DNA of 64,000 nt, taken from NCBI RefSeq assembly GCF_024198215.1, contig NZ_JAKCFA010000020.1:62001-126000 (forward strand), read 5' to 3'. The DNA comes from Myxococcus qinghaiensis. Lineage in GTDB: Bacteria > Myxococcota > Myxococcia > Myxococcales > Myxococcaceae. Positions 32,008 to 40,264 of this stretch are shown piece by piece. Below the pieces are notes generated by a model. The model made no database searches, was not told the origin of the DNA, and was given only the letters and a program-made list of their open reading frames with translations. The translations under genes and the position numbers were made by a program. Each line of letters opens with the position of its first letter. Position 1 is the first letter of the stretch.

Positions 32008-33393
32008 ATGGAACTGAATGAGATTCTCCAGATCGCCCTGCGCGGCGGTGCCTCCGACATTCATCTCAAGGCAGGTCTGCCGCCCATGTTCCGGGTGGAT
32101 GGCTCGCTGGTGCCGTTGAAGGACGGCCGTCGCCTCCCTCCGGAGGAGGTGGCGCGCATGGCCTTCGGCATCATGAACGAGTTCCAGAAGGAGAAGTTCA
32201 AGTCGAGCAACGAGGTGGACCTGGCGTACGGCGTTCCGGGCCTGGGCCGCTTCCGCGTGAACGTCTTCCAGCAGCGTGGCACGGTGGGCGCGGTGCTGCG
32301 AGTCATCCCGTTCAAGGTGATGACCATGCAGGACCTGCTGCTGCCGCAGGTGCTGGCGAAGATTTGCGGAGAGGAGCGCGGCCTCGTGCTGGTGACGGGG
32401 ACGACGGGCTCGGGCAAGTCCACGACGCTGGCGGCGATGATCGACCACATCAACGCCAACGAGACCAGCCACATCATGACGATTGAGGACCCCATCGAGT
32501 TCCTCATCCGGGACAAGCGCTCCATCGTGAACCAGCGCGAAGTGGGCGTGGACACGATGAGCTTCGCGCAGGCGCTCAAGAGCGCGCTGCGCCAGGACCC
32601 GGACGTCATCCTCGTGGGCGAAATGCGAGACCACGAGACCATCGAAACGGCGCTGCACGCGGCGGAGACGGGCCACCTCGTCATGTCGACGCTGCACACG
32701 CTGGACGCGACGGAGACGGTCAACCGCATCGTCTCCGCCTTCCCTCCGCACCAGCAGAAGCAGGTGCGCATCCAGCTCGCGAGCGTGCTCAAGGGCGTGG
32801 TCAGCCAGCGACTGGTGCCGCGCGCGGATGGCAAGGGCCGCGTGGCCGCCGTCGAAGTGCTGCGAGTCACCGCGCGCGTGCGCGAGCTCATCGAGGACAA
32901 GGACCGGACGAAGGAGATTCACGACGCCATCGCCCAGGGCACCGACTCCTACGGCATGCAGACCTTCGACCAGTCGTTGATGAGCCTGGTGCGACAGGGA
33001 CTGGTGACGTACGAGGAGGCCCACCGCCAGGCGTCCAACCCGGACGACTTCGCGCTGCGCTTCTCCGGCATCAGCGGCACGTCCGACTCGAAGTGGGACA
33101 ACTTCGACGCGAAGCCCGGCGATGCCCGCCCGATTCCCGGCTCGGCCGCCTTCGCGCAGAAGGGCGCGCCCACGGGGGCCGCCGCTCCGCCGCCGGCTGC
33201 TCCGCCCACGCCGGTGCCCGCCCAGGCCCAGCGTCCGGGGCCGCCCATGGCGCCCGCCGCCGCGCGTCCGCCCGCGCCCGCTCAGGCCGCGAGGCCTCCG
33301 GCGCCCGTGCCCCCGCGTCCGGCGCCCGCGCCAGCCCCGGCTCCCGCGCCAGCGGCGGGTGGGGACGACGACTTCCAGATCGAACGTTTCTGA
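32008..33393 (+). CDS. pilT: PilT-family type IV pilus retraction ATPase with Pro/Ala-rich tail
   Basis: A 461-residue hexameric secretion ATPase. The N-terminal domain reads GGASDIHLKAGLPPMFRVDGSLVPL. The ATPase has Walker A GTTGSGKST (131-139), the Asp box IMTIEDPIEFL, Walker B ILVGEMRDHET, and the His box STLHTLDATETVNRIV, characteristic of PilT/PilU. The AIRNLIRE motif of true PilT is replaced by QTFDQSLMSLVRQGLVTYEEA, which is the usual end of the core at about 375. The last 85 residues are mostly Pro and Ala and end GGDDDFQIERF. E. coli-type PilT is near 350 residues, so the tail is an added region. Myxobacteria have several PilT paralogues; this one is not beside a pil cluster. Confidence 0.88.
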   Translation: MELNEILQIALRGGASDIHLKAGLPPMFRVDGSLVPLKDGRRLPPEEVARMAFGIMNEFQKEKFKSSNEVDLAYGVPGLGRFRVNVFQQRGTVGAVLRVIPFKVMTMQDLLLPQVLAKICGEERGLVLVTGTTGSGKSTTLAAMIDHINANETSHIMTIEDPIEFLIRDKRSIVNQREVGVDTMSFAQALKSALRQDPDVILVGEMRDHETIETALHAAETGHLVMSTLHTLDATETVNRIVSAFPPHQQKQVRIQLASVLKGVVSQRLVPRADGKGRVAAVEVLRVTARVRELIEDKDRTKEIHDAIAQGTDSYGMQTFDQSLMSLVRQGLVTYEEAHRQASNPDDFALRFSGISGTSDSKWDNFDAKPGDARPIPGSAAFAQKGAPTGAAAPPPAAPPTPVPAQAQRPGPPMAPAAARPPAPAQAARPPAPVPPRPAPAPAPAPAPAAGGDDDFQIERF

Positions 33394-33704
33394 GGGATGG
33401 CCGGGCCCATCTGCTTCAACGGATGGGCCGCCTTGGCCTGAGCGAATCGCTTTGCGTGGGCGCCATTCCGCACTGCCTGATTGGACGGTGCGCCTGGGTG
33501 AGTCGCTCTGAGCAGGAACTGCTCCGTTTCACCAGATGGGCCGGCACGCCTGAGTAGGCGCATCGAGAGCCCGAGTCGCCCGTATCAGCGGACGAGCGGG
33601 CCGTTCGAGCACTCCGGCCTGGCGGATCCGCGGAGGCAGGGCAGGGTACCCGCCACTTCGAGTCGCTCCGGGCCCGCGAACGGGCCTGGCCTCGACGCAA
33701 GCGC
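33394..33704. other. Intergenic gap between convergent genes, with a terminator-like hairpin
   Basis: A 310-base gap after pilT. Just beyond the stop, GGCCCATC (33404-33411) pairs perfectly with GATGGGCC (33422-33429) around a ten-base loop, but no T-run follows. The rest is ordinary high-GC sequence without a plausible gene; I see no tRNA or repeat in it. Confidence 0.5.
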
Positions 33705-34442
33705 CTACGCGTCTTCCTCGCCCAGCATGGCGCGCAGGCGTGACAGGCGCAGCGGTCCCATGAGGCCCTCGCGAGCGAGCACCTGGAGCAACTGCGCGGT
33801 GGCGTGCACCTTGGCCTCCTGCTCCTCCTCGGGCTTGTTGGCGATCTCCGCGTCGATGACCGCCTCGATGTGCTCGGGGTTGATGGGCGCGGGCCCTTCC
33901 TCCCAGGCGATGTCGAACAGCGCGCGCGCCATGGTCTCCCGCACCTTGCGCTCACCCTCGTCCGTCGCGCTCTTCACGAACCCGAGGCGGAGGGCATCCA
34001 CCGCCTCCTTGGTGAGCGCCGCCAGCGCGGGTACCTCGCTCAGGGACTCCTTCACGTAGTCACGGTCGAACGAGTCCACGTCCTGCGCGTAGCCGAAGGC
34101 CTCCTCCAGGAGGATGGAGGCGATGAACGCATCCGTCTCCTCCTCGCTGGCGCCTTCCTCGGCCAGCGCCTCGCGGGCCTTGCGGGCCGGCTCCCCCAGC
34201 TCCGCGTCGTCCAGCAGCGCGCGCGCGGACGCATGGGCCGCCAGCAGCACGAGCGCGGCCTGGGCATCCGAGGACAGGATGCGGCCTCCCACATCCATCA
34301 GGATGGAGGCCTCGTGCGGGTGTGCCTTGGCGGTCTCGGTGAAGGACTGCTCCTCCGGGGAGAGGGCTTCTCCAGCCTGCTGCTTGCGGAGCGTCTCCTT
34401 CGCGACATCGGCGGTGAGGAAGCGGGCGAGGACAGGGTGCAT
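33705..34442 (-). CDS. Acidic helical conserved hypothetical protein, 245 aa
   Basis: The protein is Glu/Ala/Leu-rich and looks all-helical: MHPVLARFLTADVAKETLRKQQAGEALSPEEQSFTETAKAHPHEASILMDVGGRILSSDAQAALVLLAAHA at the N-terminus and a C-terminus RLRAMLGEEDA. It has no signal peptide, cysteine or catalytic motif. It resembles helical-repeat scaffold proteins but no family is named. ATG 34442 is chosen over an upstream ATG 18 bases earlier because the extra six residues add nothing recognisable. It is divergent from recX with only 35 bases between the start codons. Confidence 0.7.
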   Translation of the reverse strand: MHPVLARFLTADVAKETLRKQQAGEALSPEEQSFTETAKAHPHEASILMDVGGRILSSDAQAALVLLAAHASARALLDDAELGEPARKAREALAEEGASEEETDAFIASILLEEAFGYAQDVDSFDRDYVKESLSEVPALAALTKEAVDALRLGFVKSATDEGERKVRETMARALFDIAWEEGPAPINPEHIEAVIDAEIANKPEEEQEAKVHATAQLLQVLAREGLMGPLRLSRLRAMLGEEDA

Positions 34443-34477
34443 GCCCGCGCCTGTTACCACATGCTACGTATCCCGCC

Positions 34478-34981
34478 ATGCTCTCGGAGGATGAAGGACC
34501 GGAGGCCGTCCAGCGCGCCACGGATGCGGGCCTCAAGCTGCTGGCCGCCCGTGCCCGCACCCGCCACGAGCTGCTCCAGGCCCTGGAGCGCAAGGGCTTC
34601 CCCGCCTCCGTGTGCGATGCCGCGCTCGCCCGGCTCCAGGGCTGGGGTTATCTCGACGACGTTCGCTTCGGCCGTGAGCGCGCCGCCTCCCTCCTGAGCG
34701 GTGGCAAGGGCCCCGCCGCCGTCCTCCAGCGCCTCCACGCGCATGGGCTTTCGGAGGACGAGGCCCGAAGCGCGCTCGACGCCGCCCGCGCCACGGTGGC
34801 GTTCGACGCCGTCGCCGCGGCGCGCACCGCCCTGGAGAAGCGCGGGCTGTCGGCTCGCCCGCCCGACGGGAAGGCGTGGGCCCGCGCGGCCCGGTTCCTG
34901 TCGGGTCGTGGATTCTCCCAGGACGTCATCCATCAGCTCCTGGGCGAACCTTCGCTGGACCCCTCGGGGCCGGACGAATAG
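34478..34981 (+). CDS. recX: Regulatory protein RecX
   Basis: RecX binds RecA filaments and inhibits their activity. The 167-residue protein has the three-helix repeats of the family: LKLLAARARTRHELLQALERKGFPASVCDAALARLQGWGYLDDVRFGRERA, then GGKGPAAVLQRLHAHGLSEDEARSALDAA, then ARAARFLSGRGFSQDVIHQLLGE. The family phrase GYLDD(x)RFA is present as GYLDDVRFG. recX often lies beside recA, but recA is not in this window. bamD begins ten bases after its stop. Confidence 0.88.
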   Translation: MLSEDEGPEAVQRATDAGLKLLAARARTRHELLQALERKGFPASVCDAALARLQGWGYLDDVRFGRERAASLLSGGKGPAAVLQRLHAHGLSEDEARSALDAARATVAFDAVAAARTALEKRGLSARPPDGKAWARAARFLSGRGFSQDVIHQLLGEPSLDPSGPDE

Positions 34982-34991
34982 CGTGGCGTCG

Positions 34992-35768
34992 ATGCGTTCC
35001 GCCGTCGCCTTCCTGACCACCGTCCTGCTGTTCACCTCCGGCTGCGCCGCCCTCTCCGGCAGCCAGGGCGGAGACCCCGACTACGCCGTCACCGCCGAGG
35101 AGAACCTCCTGCTCGGCAGCGATGCCCTGGAGAACAAGGACTTCCTCAAGGCCCAGAAGTACTTCGAGTACGTCCGCGCCAAGTTCCCCTACCAGGAAGC
35201 CGCGCGCGAGGCGGAGCTGCGGCTGGCGGACCTGGACTTCGCCCGCGAGGCCTTCCCGGAGGCCCGGGACCAGTACCAGTCCTTCATCAAGCTCCACCCC
35301 ACCCACCCCAAGGTGGACTACGCGGCCTTCCGCTCCGCCCTCACCCACGTGGAGGACTACCCCTCCGACTTCTTCGCCCTCCCGCCCTCGGAGGAGAAGG
35401 ACCAGGCCGAGATTCGCGCGGGGCTGTCCACCATGGAGGAGTTCCTCCGCCAGTATCCGGATTCGCAGTACGCCCCGGAGGCCAAGAAGCACGCGGACGA
35501 GGCGCGCAAGCGGCTGGCCGAGCACGAGCTGTACGTGGCCCGCTTCTACACGAAGCGCGAGCGCTGGAAGGCCGTCGCCCAGCGCCTGGAGGGGCTGCTC
35601 GTCAAGTACCCGGGCACGCCCGTCGAGGAGGAGGCCCTCTTCGACCTCCACGCGGCCTACGTGAAGCTGAATGACCCGAAGCGCGCGGAGGAGACGCTGC
35701 GCCAGGTGCTGCGCCGCCTGCCCGGGACTCCCGCCGCGGAGAAGGCCCAGCGCATGCTGGGCACGTGA
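34992..35768 (+). CDS. bamD: Outer membrane protein assembly lipoprotein BamD
   Basis: BamD is the essential TPR lipoprotein of the BAM complex that inserts beta-barrels in the outer membrane. Signal and lipobox: RSAVAFLTTVLLFTSGC. The helical repeats read NLLLGSDALENKDFLKAQKYFEYVRAKFPYQEAAREAELRLADLDFAREAFPEARDQYQSFIKLHPTHPKVDYAAFRSALTHV, then DSQYAPEAKKHADEARKRLAEHELYVARFYTKRERW, then AQRLEGLLVKYPGTPVEEEALFDLHAAY, matching BamD (E. coli 245 residues, here 258). ATG 34992 is used, GTG 34983 possible. Its stop overlaps the GTG of the next gene (GTGA). Confidence 0.92.
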   Translation: MRSAVAFLTTVLLFTSGCAALSGSQGGDPDYAVTAEENLLLGSDALENKDFLKAQKYFEYVRAKFPYQEAAREAELRLADLDFAREAFPEARDQYQSFIKLHPTHPKVDYAAFRSALTHVEDYPSDFFALPPSEEKDQAEIRAGLSTMEEFLRQYPDSQYAPEAKKHADEARKRLAEHELYVARFYTKRERWKAVAQRLEGLLVKYPGTPVEEEALFDLHAAYVKLNDPKRAEETLRQVLRRLPGTPAAEKAQRMLGT

Positions 35769-36469
35769 GGACGACGGAGGAGTGGAGCCGCCTGGGCGGC
35801 CTGGTCATCGCCGGACTGGCGGTGCTCGCCGCCTGCGCGGTGCTCATCCCCCGGCTCCTGGGTTTCGCCGCCGGGCCCGAGGCGGAGGTCATCACCGCCC
35901 TGAAGCGCACCGAGGCCTACGGGCTTTCCCTGCCCATCCCCCACTCGGCCGTTCCGCTCACCTCCCAGGAGCTCCACTTCGCCCGAATCACGGTGACGGT
36001 GGAGCCCGGAGCGAAGCGGGCGGAGGCCTTCGCCACCCTCGACTTCGAGGGAAGCCTGGGCGCTACCCAGGTGGGCACCGCCGGGGTGGAGCGGGTGCCC
36101 TTCGTCTTGAAGGACGGTGACTGGACGCCGGAGCCCTCCGCCGCGCCTCGGCTGGTGGCCGTCGTCGCCGCGCTGGAGGCCCGGCGCCGCGCGCTCGAGA
36201 CGGCGGACGCGGAGGCCTTGTCCCGACTGTTGGCGCCTGGAAATCCCGGAGTGGCGGGACCCGAATGGGACGAGCTGAAGATGCTGCGAGGACGCGTCTA
36301 TCGGGCGGAGGCGTGGTACATCCGCCTGGAGCGGGAAGAAGCGGTCGTCACGGAGCACTGGCGGCTGCAGGGCTCTCTCCCGTCGAGGCCGGTGGACACC
36401 CGGGGCCAACGGTCTCTGTCGCTCACACTTCACGGTGATGAATTCTTGTTTTCGCCCGGGCTCATGTAG
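35765..36469 (+). CDS. Membrane-anchored hypothetical protein, 234 aa
   Basis: One N-terminal membrane segment, LGGLVIAGLAVLAACAVLIPRLLGFA, anchors a periplasmic domain of about 200 residues: AEVITALKRTEAYGLSLPIPHSAVPLTSQELHFARITVTVEPGAKRAEAFATLDFEG, then WTPEPSAAPRLVAVVAALEARRRALETADAEALSRLLAP, then VYRAEAWYIRLEREEAVVTEHWRLQGSLP. The latter part resembles ARC/NTF2-like or SnoaL-type small domains, but I cannot name a family. GTG start at 35765 overlaps the bamD stop, so it is translated with BamD. Role unknown; an envelope function is likely. Confidence 0.72.
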   Translation: MRTTEEWSRLGGLVIAGLAVLAACAVLIPRLLGFAAGPEAEVITALKRTEAYGLSLPIPHSAVPLTSQELHFARITVTVEPGAKRAEAFATLDFEGSLGATQVGTAGVERVPFVLKDGDWTPEPSAAPRLVAVVAALEARRRALETADAEALSRLLAPGNPGVAGPEWDELKMLRGRVYRAEAWYIRLEREEAVVTEHWRLQGSLPSRPVDTRGQRSLSLTLHGDEFLFSPGLM

Positions 36470-36510
36470 GCTACCTGCGTCGGAGGCAGGGCCCGAGGAC
36501 GGGCCGAGTC

Positions 36511-37233
36511 ATGGAAGAGCCCCTCAAGCAGCTACTGACCCTCGGGCGCGGCTACTTCGAGAAGAAGCAGTACGCCCAGGCCGAGCAGTACCTCGCGAAA
36601 ATCGTCGAGCAGAATCCGACGTTCGCGGACGTATTCAACATGCTCGGCATCATCTACCACGACCAGGGCCAGTTCGCCCGGGCGCAGCGGGCGTTCGAGT
36701 CCGCGCTGAACCTGAATCCGGCGTACACCGAAGCGGCGCTGAACCTGGCGGTCATCTACAACGACATGGGGAAGTACGCCGAGGCGAAGGAGGTCTACCA
36801 GGCCGCCTTGTCCCGACAGAAGACCGGCCCCGGCGAGCTGGACCCCTACGTCGAGAAGAAGATCGCCAACATGTACGGCGAGATTGGCGACGTGTACGCG
36901 TCCAGTGGCGCGTGGCAGAAGGCGATTGAGGAGTACCGCCGCGCGCTGGGCCTGTGTCCCCAGTTCGTGGACATCCGCCTCAAGCTGGGCAACGCCCTGC
37001 GCGACGCGGGTGACAACGTGGCGGCCATCTCCGAGTACGAGCAGGTCATCGCGCAGAACCCGGCCTTCATCCCGGGCCGTATCCAGTACGGCGTGGCGCT
37101 GTACTCCGCTGGACGCAGGGCGGAGGCGGTGCAGGTGTGGGAAGACGTGCTGGCGCGCAGCCCCGACAACAAGAGCGCGCAGATGTATCTCAACCTGGTG
37201 AAGGACCCCGGCAAGGTGGAGCAGGCGGGTTGA
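36511..37233 (+). CDS. Tetratricopeptide-repeat protein, 240 aa
   Basis: A soluble TPR protein with about six repeats: LLTLGRGYFEKKQYAQAEQYLAKIVEQNPTFADVFNMLGIIYHDQGQFARAQRAFESALNLNPAYTEAALNLAVIYNDMGKYAEAKEVYQAAL, then IGDVYASSGAWQKAIEEYRRALGLCPQFVDIRLKLGNALRDAGDNVAAISEYEQVIAQNPAFIPGRIQYGVALYSAGRRAEAVQVWEDVLARSP. The repeats fit the canonical W-LG-Y-A-F-A-P pattern. There is no signal peptide. Its TGA overlaps the ATG of the FHA-PATAN gene (TGATG), which strongly suggests that the two proteins work together in signalling, perhaps with the TPR protein as a docking partner. Confidence 0.85.
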   Translation: MEEPLKQLLTLGRGYFEKKQYAQAEQYLAKIVEQNPTFADVFNMLGIIYHDQGQFARAQRAFESALNLNPAYTEAALNLAVIYNDMGKYAEAKEVYQAALSRQKTGPGELDPYVEKKIANMYGEIGDVYASSGAWQKAIEEYRRALGLCPQFVDIRLKLGNALRDAGDNVAAISEYEQVIAQNPAFIPGRIQYGVALYSAGRRAEAVQVWEDVLARSPDNKSAQMYLNLVKDPGKVEQAG

Positions 37234-38174
37234 TGACCATGGATATCGCGAAGACCTATGCCCTGAAGTTCATCTCCGGGAAGTACCAGGGCGGAGAGTT
37301 CCCGCTGAAGGCGGAGAAGCAGATCGTCATCGGCCGCTCCAGCGAGCTGGACATGGTGCTCGTCGAGGACATGGTCTCGCGCAAGCACGCGAAGATCAGC
37401 TTCTCGGGTGGGAAGATCACCATCGAGGACCTCGGCTCCACCAACGGCACCTTCGTCAACGGCGAGAAGGTGAAGCAGGCCGGGCTCAAGGAGGGGGACC
37501 GCATCCTCATCGGGACCTCCATCCTCAAGCTCGTGCACCAGGGCGTTGACGGCGCCAACGTGGACGAGGGCATGGCCAAGCTGAAGTTGGAGGAGGCCGC
37601 CGCCGCCCAGGCCGCGCGGACCACCACCAAGGGCAGCTCCATGACAGGGAAGATTGAGGAAATCCCCCTGCCGGACCTGCTCCAGCTCTTCCACACCTCC
37701 AAGAAGAACGGCGTGCTGGTGGTCAACAGCGCCCAGGAGGGGAAGATCTACCTGCGCCAGGGTCGCGTCTACTACGCGGTCATCGGCGACAACCACAACC
37801 TGGGGCCGCAGAAGAGCTTCAACCGCATCATCACCTGGGAGCAGGGCGACTTCGAGCTGCGTCCGGCGGACAGCCAGGAGTTCATGGTGGAGCTGGACTC
37901 GTCCACGGAGGCGCTGCTGATGGACGCGCTCCGTCAGCTCGACGAGCTCAAGCGCCTCCAGCCGAGCCTGCCGCCTCCGGAGGCGATGCTCCAGCTGGTC
38001 GTCCCGCTGGCGTCGCCGCTCAAGGAGCTGACGCCGGAGCTGTTGGACGTGCTCCAGCTCGTCATCAACCAGGGGACCCTGGTGGGTGTGTTGGACCGCG
38101 CGGACGCGGACGACGTCGTCACGGCCGAAGGGCTGGTCCAGCTCCTCAAGCGCGAGTACGTGCGCATCATCTGA
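37233..38174 (+). CDS. FHA domain-PATAN (DUF4388) protein
   Basis: A 313-residue two-domain cytoplasmic protein. The FHA domain (about 8-95) has the phosphothreonine-binding motifs GRSSELDMVL, SRKHAKI and DLGSTNGTFVNG. A 40-residue linker (KLKLEEAAAAQAARTTTKGSS) leads to a PATAN/DUF4388 domain (about 140-230: MTGKIEEIPLPDLLQLFHTSKKNGVLVVNSAQEGKIYLRQGRVYYAVIG), a module found in bacterial signalling proteins that often regulates kinases or motility systems, and a winged-helix-like C-terminus. It probably reads a Ser/Thr-kinase signal. The start ATG at 37233 overlaps the TPR stop. selD follows after a hairpin. Confidence 0.88.
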   Translation: MTMDIAKTYALKFISGKYQGGEFPLKAEKQIVIGRSSELDMVLVEDMVSRKHAKISFSGGKITIEDLGSTNGTFVNGEKVKQAGLKEGDRILIGTSILKLVHQGVDGANVDEGMAKLKLEEAAAAQAARTTTKGSSMTGKIEEIPLPDLLQLFHTSKKNGVLVVNSAQEGKIYLRQGRVYYAVIGDNHNLGPQKSFNRIITWEQGDFELRPADSQEFMVELDSSTEALLMDALRQLDELKRLQPSLPPPEAMLQLVVPLASPLKELTPELLDVLQLVINQGTLVGVLDRADADDVVTAEGLVQLLKREYVRII

Positions 38175-38184
38175 GTCGTACACA

Positions 38185-38211
38185 GGGCCCGCCCCTCATC
38201 CGGGCGGGTCC
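38185..38211 (+). terminator. Hairpin between the FHA-PATAN gene and selD
   Basis: GGGCCCGCCC (38185-38194) pairs with GGGCGGGTCC (38202-38211), ten base pairs with one G-T wobble and a seven-base loop. It is followed by an A-run rather than a T-run, so it is a hairpin terminator or a pause element, not a clear rho-independent terminator. Confidence 0.4.
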
Positions 38212-38228
38212 GAAAAGGGGAACACGCC

Positions 38229-39287
38229 GTGGCGGACGCGAAGTCGGTGAAGCGCCTGCGCCTCACCGAGCTGAGTCACTGCGCGGGTTGCGCGGCGAAG
38301 CTCAAGGCCGGGGACCTGTCGAAAATCCTGGGGGGACTGAAGTCCACCCGTGGCCCCCAGGCCCTGGTGGGCTTCAACACGAATGACGACGCGGCGGTGT
38401 ACCGCCTCGCGCCCGGTCTCGCCGTGGTGGAGACGGTGGACTTCTTTCCGCCCGTGGTCGACGACCCGTTCCAGTTCGGCGCCATCGCCGCGGCGAACGC
38501 GCTGTCGGACATCTACGCGATGGGGGCGAAGCCGCTGTTCGCGCTCAACCTCGTGGGCTTCCCCGACGGCCTGCCGCTGTCCGTGCTCTCCAAGATTCTG
38601 GCGGGGGGGCAGTCCAAGGCGGAGGAGGCGGGCATCCCCATCCTCGGCGGCCACAGCATCAGGGACCCGGAGCCCAAGTACGGCCTGGCCGTCACTGGCG
38701 TGGTGCACCCGAAGAAGGTGCTCACCAACGCGGGCGCGAAGCCGGGTGACGTGCTGCTGCTCACCAAGCCGCTGGGCACGGGCATCGCCACCACGGCCAT
38801 CAAGCGGGGGCTCGCCTCGAAGCAGCTCCAGAAGCGCGTCATCGCCGTCATGACGACGCTCAACCGCGCCGCGGGCGAGGTCTTCGCGTCGGGCAAGTTC
38901 AAGGTGAACGCGCTCACGGACGTGACGGGCTACGGGCTGTTGGGCCACCTGCTGGAGATGATGACGGGCGCGAAGACGCGCGCGGCCATCGACCTGGAGC
39001 GCATCCCCCTCATCGCGGAGGTGCCCTCGCTGGCCGAGGCGGGGGTGGTTCCGGGTGGCACCCGCTCCAACCTGGCCCACGTCCAGAAGAAGGTCCGCTT
39101 CCCCAAGGGACTGCCGGAGGCGATTCAGTGGGTGCTCGCCGACGCGCAGACCAACGGAGGCCTGTTGGCCAGCGTGCCCGCGAGCGACGCGCTCAAGGCC
39201 CTCAAGGCCCTGGACAAGGCGGGCGTGGACGCGGCCCTCATCGGTGAAGTGCGGGCAGGGCGGCCCGCCATCGAAGTCATCGGCTGA
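38229..39287 (+). CDS. selD: Selenide, water dikinase SelD
   Basis: SelD makes selenophosphate from selenide and ATP, the selenium donor for selenocysteine and 2-selenouridine in tRNA. The 352-residue protein keeps the N-terminal active-site region SHCAGCAAK, where Cys21 and Lys24 match Cys17 and Lys20 of the E. coli enzyme. Further blocks are ETVDFFPP, IAAANALSDIYAMGAKPLFALNLVGFP, ILGGHSIRDPEPKYGLAVTG, NALTDVTGYGLLGHLLEM and LADAQTNGGLLASVP. So it uses Cys rather than Sec in the loop. GTG start at 38229 follows AAGGGG at eight bases. selA, selB and mnmH are not in the window. Confidence 0.96.
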   Translation: MADAKSVKRLRLTELSHCAGCAAKLKAGDLSKILGGLKSTRGPQALVGFNTNDDAAVYRLAPGLAVVETVDFFPPVVDDPFQFGAIAAANALSDIYAMGAKPLFALNLVGFPDGLPLSVLSKILAGGQSKAEEAGIPILGGHSIRDPEPKYGLAVTGVVHPKKVLTNAGAKPGDVLLLTKPLGTGIATTAIKRGLASKQLQKRVIAVMTTLNRAAGEVFASGKFKVNALTDVTGYGLLGHLLEMMTGAKTRAAIDLERIPLIAEVPSLAEAGVVPGGTRSNLAHVQKKVRFPKGLPEAIQWVLADAQTNGGLLASVPASDALKALKALDKAGVDAALIGEVRAGRPAIEVIG

Positions 39288-39291
39288 ACGG

Positions 39292-39331
39292 CCCACCCCG
39301 GAATGGGCTGGGATTTCGCTCCCGGGGTGGG
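39292..39331 (+). terminator. Terminator-like hairpin after selD
   Basis: CCCACCCCGG (39292-39301) pairs perfectly with CCGGGGTGGG (39322-39331) around a twenty-base loop. There is no T-run; a third CCACCCCGG copy lies 15 bases further on. It may act as a factor-dependent terminator before the amidase gene. Confidence 0.4.
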
Positions 39332-39355
39332 GCTCCGCTAGCATTCCACCCCGGC

Positions 39356-40165
39356 ATGCCGCTGTCCCCCCGCCCCCTCCTGGCCCTCGTTGCCTTTCTC
39401 TGCCTCGTTCCCGTCACCTCGGGTGCCGGCGAGCGCCCCGCGCGCATCGTCATCGACCCGGGGCACGGCGGAATCAAGGAGGGCGCGAAGGGGCCGGGCG
39501 CGCTGCGCGAGAAGGAAGTGGCGCTGCAGATTGCCCACCGGCTGCGCTCGAAGCTGGAGGCCGCGGGGGGCGAGGTCTACCTGACGCGGGAGCGCGACGC
39601 GCTGGTGACGCTCACCGAGCGCGTGGAGATGACCAACGACCACGGCGCGGACCTCTTCATCTCCATCCACGCCAACTCCATGCCCACGCCCCGCATGCGC
39701 GCGCGCACCGAGGGCGTGGAGACCTACTTCCTGTCCGCGAGTGCCTCGGGCGAGGCGGCCCTGGCGGTGGCGGACCGGGAGAACGCGGAGGCGCCCATGT
39801 CCCGCGTATCGCGCGGAGACTCGACGCTGGCGCTCATCCTCCACGACCTGGTCCGCACGGAGGCGCACTCGGACTCCTCGCGGCTGGCCTATGCCATCCA
39901 CCCCCGGCTGGTGGCGCGCACTCGCGCGGCGGACCGGGGCGTGCAACAGGCGCCCTTCTTCGTGTTGTCCGGCGTGGAGTGCCCCGCCGTGCTCGTCGAG
40001 GTGGGCTACATCTCCCATCCAGAGGAGGGCGTGCGGCTGGGGCGGGACGACTACCAGGAGAAGCTGGCCGAGGCCATCAGCGAGGGCGTGCTCGCCTTCC
40101 TGCGAGAGACGCGTCGGCGGGACGCCGCCAGGCCCGCCCAGGTGGCGGGCCCCGTCTCCCCCTGA
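39356..40165 (+). CDS. N-acetylmuramoyl-L-alanine amidase (Amidase_3)
   Basis: A zinc amidase that cuts the bond between muramic acid and the peptide stem of peptidoglycan. Signal peptide MPLSPRPLLALVAFLCLVPVTSG. Zinc and catalytic residues: His in IDPGHGG, Glu in LREKEVAL, His in LFISIHANS, and catalytic Glu in VLVEVGYISHPEE. The length (269) is that of a single Amidase_3 domain without an AMIN or LysM domain, and the inhibitory helix of AmiC is reduced to FLSASASGEAALAVADRENAEAPM. It acts in the periplasm, likely in daughter-cell separation or wall turnover. It lies in a group with rph and rdgB, 100 bases before rph. Confidence 0.92.
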   Translation: MPLSPRPLLALVAFLCLVPVTSGAGERPARIVIDPGHGGIKEGAKGPGALREKEVALQIAHRLRSKLEAAGGEVYLTRERDALVTLTERVEMTNDHGADLFISIHANSMPTPRMRARTEGVETYFLSASASGEAALAVADRENAEAPMSRVSRGDSTLALILHDLVRTEAHSDSSRLAYAIHPRLVARTRAADRGVQQAPFFVLSGVECPAVLVEVGYISHPEEGVRLGRDDYQEKLAEAISEGVLAFLRETRRRDAARPAQVAGPVSP

Positions 40166-40264
40166 GCGGACAGGCGATTGGACAGGCGGGCGACGCGGAC
40201 GCCACGCGCGTGTCGTGGCTCTGGTAGAGAAGGGACGCTCGCCTCACTTCCCCAGGAGCTCGCC

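Noticed and set aside
38175..38228. SECIS or other selenium-related RNA element before selD
   Set aside because: The hairpin is a plain GC stem that fits a terminator, and SelD here uses Cys with no in-frame TGA.
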